Positions 57,601 through 64,000 of a DNA stretch of 64,000 nt are shown here, piece after piece. The translations under genes and the position numbers were made by a program. The DNA comes from Glandiceps talaboti. Lineage: Eukaryota > Hemichordata > Enteropneusta > Spengelidae. Position 1 is the first letter of the stretch. The number at the start of each line of letters is the position of its first letter. The stretch covers positions 24,084,330-24,148,329 of the forward strand of contig NC_135564.1 in the NCBI RefSeq assembly GCF_964340395.1, read 5' to 3'. Under the pieces are notes generated by a model. That model was not told where the DNA came from, ran no database searches, and was given only the letters and a program-made list of their open reading frames with translations.

Positions 57601-58437
57601 TAACTATGTCCTAAAGCATATCTAAGTCCTAAATCATACGTAAGTCCTAAATCATGCCTAAGTCCTAAGTAATAACCTAAGTCCTAAATCATACCTAAGT
57701 CCTAAAGCATAACCTAAGTCTTAAAGCATACCTAAGTCCTAATCATAACCTAAGTCCTAAAGCATAACCTAAGTCCTAAATCATACTTAAGTCCTAAATC
57801 ATAATCTAAGTCCTAAATCTTTAGCTAAGTCCTAAATCATACGTAAGTCCTAAATCATAACCTAAGTCCTAAAGCATACCTAAGTCTTAAAGCATACCTA
57901 AGTCCTAATCATAACCTAAGTCCTAAATCATAACCTAAGTCCTAAATCATAACTAAGTCCTAAACCATATCTAAGTCCTAAATCATACGTAAGTCCTAAA
58001 TCATGCCTAAGTCCTAAGTAATAACCTAAGTCCTAAATCATACCTAAGTCCTAAAGCATAACCTAAGTCCTAAATCATAACCTAAGTCATAAAGCATAAC
58101 CTAAGTCCTAAATCATAACTTAAGTCCTAAATCATAACATAAGTCCTAAATCATAATCTAATTCCTAAATCTTTAGCTAAGTCCTAAATCATACCTAAGT
58201 CCTAAATCATAACCTAAGTCCTAAAGCATAACCTAAGTCCTAAATCATACTTAAGTCCTAAATCATACGTAAGTCCTAAATCATAACCTAAGTCCTAAAT
58301 CATAACCTAAGTCCTAAAGTATAACCTAAGTCCTAAAGAATAACCTAAGTCCTAAAGCATAACCTAAGTCCTAAAGCATAACCTAAGTCCTAAATCATAA
58401 CATAAGTCCTAAATCATACTTAAGTCCTAAATCATAA
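54656..58437 (+). repeat. 1,891 bp tandem duplication in copy C
   Basis: First copy about 54,656-56,546; second copy 56,547-58,437. At the junction TTAAGTCCTAAATCATAA continues with CCTAAG instead of the expected TCTAAG. It then leads into the AACATAAG and AAAATTTTA monomers that belong at 54,656. Markers at a shift of 1,891: TCCTAAAATT 54,700/56,591 and AAGTGCT 55,104/56,995. It overlaps the region duplicated independently in copy B (38.2-40.2 kb), with different breakpoints. Confidence 0.85.
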
Positions 58438-61400
58438 TCTAAGTCCTAAATCTTTAGCTAAGTCCTAAATCATACGTAAGTCCTAAATCATAACCTAAGT
58501 CCTAAAGCATACCTAAGTCTTAAAGCATACCTAAGTCCTAATCATAACCTAAGTCCTAAATCATAACCTAAGTCCTAAATCATAACCTAAGTCCTAAAGT
58601 ATAACCTAAGTCCTAAATCATACCTAAGTCCTAAAGCATAACCTAAGTCCTAAATCATAACATAAGTCCTAAATCATACTTAAGTCCTAAATCATAATCT
58701 AAGTCCTAAATCTTTAGCTAAGTCTTAAATCATATGTAAGTCCTAAATCATAACCTAAGTCCTAAAGCATACCTAAGTCTTAAAGCATACCTAAGTCCTA
58801 ATCATAACCTAAGTCCTAAATCATAACCTAAGTCCTAAATCATAACTAAGTCCTAAAGCATAACCTAAGTCCTAAATCATAACCTAAGTCCTAAAGTATA
58901 ACCTAAGTCCTAAAGCATAACCTAAGTCCTAAAGCATAACCTAAGTCCTAAAGCATAACCTAAGTCCTAAATCATAACCTAAGTCCTAAATCATACTTAA
59001 GTCCTAAATCATAATCTAAGTCCTAAATCTTTAGCTAAGTCCTAAATCATACGTAAGTCCTAAATCATAACCTAAGTCCTAAAGCATACCTAAGTCTTAA
59101 AGCATACCTAAGTCCTAATCATAACCTAAGTCCTAAATCATAACCTAAGTCCTAAATCATAACTAAGTCCTAAATCATAACTAAGTCCTAAAACATATCT
59201 AAGTCCTAAATCATACGTAAGTCCTAAATCTAGCCTAAGTCCTAAGTAATAACCTAAGTCCTAAATCATGCCTAAGTCCTAAATCATAACCTAAGTCCTA
59301 AAGCATAACCTAAGTGCTAAATCATACTTAAGTCCTAAATCATAATCTAAGTCCTAAAACTTTAGCTAAGTCCTAAATCATACTTAAGTCATAAATCATA
59401 ACCTAAGTCCTAAATCATAACTAAGTCCTAAATCATAACTAAGTCCTAAAGCATATCTAAGTCCTAAATCATAACTAAGTCCTAAAGCATACCTAAGTCC
59501 TAATCATAACCTAAGTCCTAAATCATAACCTAAGTCCTAAATCATAACTAAGTCCTAAAGCATATCTAAGTCCTAAATCATACGTAAGTCCTAAATCATG
59601 CCTAAGTCCTAAGTAATAACCTAAGTCCTAAAGCATACCTAAGTCTTAAAGCATACCTAAGTCCTAAATCATAACCTAAGTCATAAATCATAACCTAAGT
59701 CCTAAATCATAACTAAGTCCTAAATCATAACTAAGTCCTAAAGCATATCTAAGTCCTAAATCATACGTAAGTCCTAAATCATGCCTAAGTCCTAAGTAAT
59801 AACCTAAGTCCTAAATCATACCTAAGTCCTAAATCATAACCTAAGTCCTAAAGCATAACCTAAGTCCTAAATCATAATCTAAGTCCTAAATCTTTAGCTA
59901 AGTCCTAAATCATACGTAAGTCCTAAATCATAACCTAAGTCCTAAATCATAACCTAAGTCCTAAAGCATAACCTAAGTCCAAAAGCATAACCTAAGTCCT
60001 AAAGCATAACCTAAGTCCTAAATCATAATCTAATTCCTAAATCATACCTAAGTCCTAAAGCATACCTAAGTCTTAAAGCATACCTAAGTCCTAATCATAA
60101 CCTAAGTCCTAAATCATAACCTAAGTCCTAAATCATAACTAAATCCTAAATCATAACTAAGTCCTAAATCATAACTAAGTCCTAAATCATAACTAAGTCC
60201 TAAAGCATATCTAAGTCCTAAATCATACCTAAGTCCTAAAGCATAACCTAAGTCCTAAATCATACCTAAGTCCTAAAGCATAACATAAGTCCTAAATCAT
60301 AATGTAATTCCTAAATCTTTAGCTAAGTCCTAAATCATAACATAAGTCCTAAATCATACTTAAGTCCTAAATCATAATCTAAGTCCTAAATCTTTAGCTA
60401 AGTCCTAAATCATACGTAAGTCCTAAATCATAACCTAAGTCTTAAAGCATACCTAAGTCCTAATCATAACCTAAGTCCTAAATCATAACCTAAGTCCTAA
60501 ATCATAACTAAGTCGTAAATCATAACTAAGTCCTAAAGCATATCTAAGTCCTAAATCATACGTAAGTCCTAAATCATGCCTAAGTCCTAAGTAATAACTT
60601 AAGTCCTAAATCATACCTAAGTCCTAAAGCATAACCTAAGTCCTAAATCATAACATAAGTCCTAAATCATACTTAAGTCCTAAATCATAATCTAAGTCCT
60701 AAATCTTTAGCTAAGTCTTAAATCATAACCTAAGTCCTAAATCATAACCTAAGTCCTAAAGCATACCTAAGTCTTAAAGCATACCTAAGTCCTAATCATA
60801 ACCTAAGTCCTAAATCATAACCTAAGTCCTAAATCATAACTAAGTCCTAAATCATAACTAAGTCCTAAAGCATATCTAAGTCCTAAATCATAACCTAAGT
60901 CCTAAATCATAACATCAGTCCTAAATCATACTTAAGTCCTAAATCATAATCTAAGTCCTAAATCTTTAGCTAAGTCCTAAATCATACGTAAGTCCTAAAT
61001 CATAACCTAAGTCCTAAAGCATACCTAAGTCTTAAAGCATACCTAAGCCCTAATCATAACCTAAGTCCTAAATCATAACATAAGTCCTAAATCATAACTA
61101 AGTCCTAAAGCATATCTAAGTCCTAAATCATACGTAAGTCCTAAATCATGCCTAAGTCCTAAGTAATAACCTAAGTCTTAAATCATACCTAAGTCCTAAA
61201 TCATAACCTAAGTCCTAAAGCATAACCTAAGTCCTAAATCATACTTAAGTCCTAAATCATAATCTAAGTCCTAAATCTTTAGCTAAGTCCTAAATCATAC
61301 GTAAGTCCTAAATCATAACCTAAGTCCTAAATCATAACCTAAGTCCTAAAGTATAACCTAAGTCCTAAAGCATAACCTAAGTCCTAAAGCATAACCTAAG

Positions 61401-61728
61401 TCCTAAAGCATAACCTAAGTCATAAAGCATAACCTAAGTCCTAAATCATAATCTAATTCCTAAATCATACCTAAGTCCTAAAGTATATCTAAGTCCTAAA
61501 GCATACCTAAGTCCTAAATCATACCTAAGTCCTAAAGCATAACCTAAGTCCTAAATCATAACCTAAGTCCTAAATCATAACCTAAGTCCTAAAGTATAAC
61601 CTAAGTCCTAAAGCATAACCTAAGTCCTAAAGCATAACCTAAGTCCTAAAGCATACCTAAGTCTTAAAGCATACCTAAGTCCTAAAGCATACCTAAGTCT
61701 TAAAGCATACCTAAGTCCTAATCATAAC

Positions 61729-63920
61729 CTAAGTCCTAAATCATAACCTAAGTCCTAAATCATAACTAAGAACTAAATCATAACTATGTCCTAAAGCATA
61801 TCTAAGTCCTAAATCATACGTAAGTCCTAAATCATGCCTAAGTCCTAAGTAATAACCTAAGTCCTAAATCATACCTAAGTCCTAAAGCATAACCTAAGTC
61901 CTAAATCATAACCTAAGTCCTAAATCATAACATAAGTCCTAAATCATACTTAAGTCCTAAATCATAATCTAAGTCCTAAATCTTTAGCTAAGTCCTAAAT
62001 CATACGTAAGTCCTAAATCATAACCTAAGTCCTAAAGCATACCTAAGTCTTAAAGCATACCTAAGTCCTAATCATAACCTAAGTCCTAAATCATAACCTA
62101 AGTCCTAAATCATAACTAAGTCCTAAACCATATCTAAGTCCTAAATCATACGTAAGTCCTAAATCATGCCTAAGTCCTAAGTAATAACCTAAGTCCTAAA
62201 TCATACCTAAGTCCTAAAGCATAACCTAAGTCCTAAATCATAACCTAAGTCATAAAGCATAACCTAAGTCCTAAATCATAACTTAAGTCCTAAATCATAA
62301 CATAAGTCCTAAATCATAATCTAATTCCTAAATCTTTAGCTAAGTCCTAAATCATACCTAAGTCCTAAATCATAACCTAAGTCCTAAAGCATAACCTAAG
62401 TCCTAAATCATACTTAAGTCCTAAATCATACGTAAGTCCTAAATCATAACCTAAGTCCTAAATCATAACCTAAGTCCTAAAGTATAACCTAAGTCCTAAA
62501 GAATAACCTAAGTCGTAAAGCATAACCTAAGTCCTAAAGCATAACCTAAGTCCTAAATCATAACATAAGTCCTAAATCATACTTAAGTCCTAAATCATAA
62601 TCTAAGTCCTAAATCTTTAGCTAAGTCCTAAATCATACGTAAGTCCTAAATCATAACCTAAGTCCTAAAGCATACCTAAGTCTTAAAGCATACCTAAGTC
62701 CTAATCATAACCTAAGTCCTAAATCATAACCTAAGTCCTAAATCATAACCTAAGTCCTAAAGTATAACCTAAGTCCTAAATCATACCTAAGTCCTAAAGC
62801 ATAACCTAAGTCCTAAATCATAACCTAAGTCCTAAATCATAACCTAAGTCCTAAATCATAACTAAGAACTAAATCATAACTATGTCCTAAAGCATATCTA
62901 AGTCCTAAATCATACGTAAGTCCTAAATCATGCCTAAGTCCTAAGTAATAACCTAAGTCCTAAATCATACCTAAGTCCTAAAGCATAACCTAAGTCCTAA
63001 ATCATAACCTAAGTCCTAAATCATAACATAAGTCCTAAATCATACTTAAGTCCTAAATCATAATCTAAGTCCTAAATCTTTAGCTAAGTCCTAAATCATA
63101 CGTAAGTCCTAAATCATAACCTAAGTCCTAAAGCATACCTAAGTCTTAAAGCATACCTAAGTCCTAATCATAACCTAAGTCCTAAATCATAACCTAAGTC
63201 CTAAATCATAACTAAGTCCTAAACCATATCTAAGTCCTAAATCATACGTAAGTCCTAAATCATGCCTAAGTCCTAAGTAATAACCTAAGTCCTAAATCAT
63301 ACCTAAGTCCTAAAGCATAACCTAAGTCCTAAATCATAACCTAAGTCATAAAGCATAACCTAAGTCCTAAATCATAACTTAAGTCCTAAATCATAACATA
63401 AGTCCTAAATCATAATCTAATTCCTAAATCTTTAGCTAAGTCCTAAATCATACCTAAGTCCTAAATCATAACCTAAGTCCTAAAGCATAACCTAAGTCCT
63501 AAATCATACTTAAGTCCTAAATCATACGTAAGTCCTAAATCATAACCTAAGTCCTAAATCATAACCTAAGTCCTAAAGTATAACCTAAGTCCTAAAGAAT
63601 AACCTAAGTCGTAAAGCATAACCTAAGTCCTAAAGCATAACCTAAGTCCTAAATCATAACATAAGTCCTAAATCATACTTAAGTCCTAAATCATAATCTA
63701 AGTCCTAAATCTTTAGCTAAGTCCTAAATCATACGTAAGTCCTAAATCATAACCTAAGTCCTAAAGCATACCTAAGTCTTAAAGCATACCTAAGTCCTAA
63801 TCATAACCTAAGTCCTAAATCATAACCTAAGTCCTAAATCATAACCTAAGTCCTAAAGTATAACCTAAGTCCTAAATCATACCTAAGTCCTAAAGCATAA
63901 CCTAAGTCCTAAATCATAAC
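61729..63920 (+). repeat. 1,096 bp tandem duplication in copy D, intact second copy
   Basis: First copy 61,729-62,824; second copy 62,825-63,920. AAGAACT occurs at 61,768 and 62,864. The junction context (AAAGTATAACC, AAATCATACC, AAAGCATAACC, then three AAATCATAAC monomers into CTAAGAACT) matches the junction at 45,762 in copy C. Here the second copy keeps the TTTAGCTAAG and TACGTA monomers and the AAAGTATAACC monomer that C has lost, so D represents the earlier state of this duplication. Confidence 0.85.
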
Positions 63921-63956
63921 ATAAGTCCTAAATCATACTTAAGTCCTAAATCATAA

Positions 63957-64000
63957 CCTAAGTCCTAAATCATAACTAAGTCGTAAATCATAACTAAGTC
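63957..64000 (+). repeat. Novel junction at the right end of copy D
   Basis: After TTAAGTCCTAAATCATAA the other copies continue TCTAAGTCC and then the CTTTAGCTAAG monomer. Here the sequence reads CCTAAGTCC and runs into CATAACTAAGTCGTAAATC. That GTCGT context normally sits elsewhere in the unit, for example near 1,509, 6,853 and 28,334. Only 44 bp are visible, so I cannot tell whether this is a deletion to another part of the unit or the start of a further duplication. Confidence 0.6.

Larger units (their letters stand above)
41943..59005 (+). repeat. Higher-order unit copy C (17,063 bp)
   Basis: Copy C is aligned to B at a shift of 15,118 up to about 45,761. After a net 1,021 bp insertion the shift becomes 16,139 (AAGTGCT 31,294 to 47,433; AAGGCTT 32,972 to 49,111; AAATATTT 35,619 to 51,758). 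Near its end it carries a 1,891 bp tandem duplication. Copy D follows at a shift of 17,063 (AAGTGCT 42,249 to 59,312). Base unit after subtraction is again 14,151 bp. It retains the AAAATTTTA-bearing monomer (twice, about 54,703 and 56,594) that copy A lacks. A private variant is ACTTATGTCC at about 54,301. Confidence 0.9.
1..64000 (+). repeat. Satellite array of 18-19 bp monomers filling the window
   Basis: The whole window is a head-to-tail tandem array of the monomer CCTAAGTCCTAAATCATAA (19 bp) and close variants of 17-20 bp. Recurrent variants: AAAGCATAA for AAATCATAA; an 18 bp form missing one A (CATA then CCTAAG); an 18 bp form missing the first C (CATAA then CTAAG); CCTAATCATAA missing one A; CTTAAAGCATA; CCTAAGTAATAA; CATGCCTAAG; and joins reading CATACGTAAG, CATACTTAAG, CTTTAGCTAAG, AACATAAG and AATGTAATTCC. 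All monomers seen lie in one orientation; I found no inverted monomer and no non-satellite insertion. The consensus is about 32% GC and very strand-asymmetric: A 8, C 5, T 5, G 1. There is no gene anywhere, so every long gene-free stretch is this satellite. Role unknown; centromeric or other heterochromatic satellite is the natural inference. Confidence 0.98.
59006..64000 (+). repeat. Higher-order unit copy D (partial, first 4,995 bp)
   Basis: Copy D opens with the same variant order as 1, 26,825 and 41,943 and follows C base for base through AAGTGCT (59,312) and the CCAAAAG monomer (about 59,980). It then reaches the AAGAACT pair at 61,768 and 62,864, which marks a 1,096 bp tandem duplication with the same junction as in C. 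From 63,957 it departs from the expected order (see separate entry). The rest of the unit is beyond the window, so its total length is unknown. Confidence 0.88.

Noticed and set aside
1-64000. CRISPR array (short direct repeats)
   Set aside because: There are no unique spacers. The repeat is contiguous head to tail and the total length is far beyond any CRISPR array.
1-64000. True telomere tract
   Set aside because: The 7-mer likeness is degenerate and the real period is 18-19 bp with a CATAA segment. No run of a perfect telomere repeat is present.
1-64000. Protein-coding repeat gene (for example a low-complexity or tandem-repeat protein)
   Set aside because: TAA occurs in all three forward frames of each canonical monomer, and the 19 bp length breaks the one open reverse phase.
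1-64000. CENP-B box or similar known centromere protein site
   Set aside because: The G-poor monomer contains no match to the CpG-rich core of the CENP-B box. I cannot assign a centromeric role from sequence alone.
1-64000. Transposon or retroelement insertions
   Set aside because: I saw no interruption of the monomer ladder, no target-site duplication and no non-satellite sequence.
1-64000. Species assignment from the repeat, for example to the legume 20 bp centromeric satellite CentAs of Astragalus
   Set aside because: Short centromeric satellites of about this length are known, but I cannot recall that sequence well enough to compare, and the window holds nothing else that is diagnostic.

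Overview
The window is one uninterrupted satellite-DNA array. Every stretch I read from base 1 to base 64,000 is a tandem copy of an 18-19 bp monomer, consensus CCTAAGTCCTAAATCATAA, always in the same orientation. I see no protein gene, RNA gene, transposon, CRISPR array or unique sequence. The array enters at base 1 and leaves at base 64,000 without a boundary, so it is longer than the window. Roughly 3,400 monomers are present (64,000 divided by about 18.7). All coordinates, shifts and lengths below were counted by eye from marker variants and may be off by a base or two.

The setting is almost certainly a eukaryotic chromosome, in a centromeric, pericentromeric, subtelomeric or heterochromatic knob region. 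The reasons are array size, nested higher-order repeats (HORs) and the absence of genes. I cannot name the species. The monomer parses as CCTAAGT + CCTAAAT + CATAA(C), two and a half degenerate copies of a 7-mer close to the C-strand of plant-type telomere DNA. That hints at origin from a telomere-like repeat but does not prove it.

The main result is the nested order. Rare monomer variants show that the window holds four successive copies of one very long higher-order unit. Copy A is 1-26,824, copy B 26,825-41,942, copy C 41,943-59,005 and copy D 59,006 to the window end (partial). Their lengths differ (26,824, 15,118 and 17,063 bp). They reconcile to one base unit of 14,151 bp once each copy's own tandem duplications and deletions are subtracted. 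A = 14,151 + 5,004 + 1,904 + 5,527 + 332 - 94. B = 14,151 + 966 + 1. C = 14,151 + 1,021 + 1,891. Inside the base unit there is older, more diverged repetition: a paralogous block at 4.16-4.18 kb spacing and a run of blocks about 1.74-1.78 kb long.

Because the duplications are nested, their order in time can be read. In copy A the 5,004 bp event came first, then the 1,904 bp event inside its product, then the 5,527 bp event starting inside the product of that one. Copies C and D share an identical 1,096 bp duplication junction absent from A and B, so C and D are sister copies at that locus. This is unequal exchange or replication slippage caught at several scales, from 19 bp to more than 14 kb.
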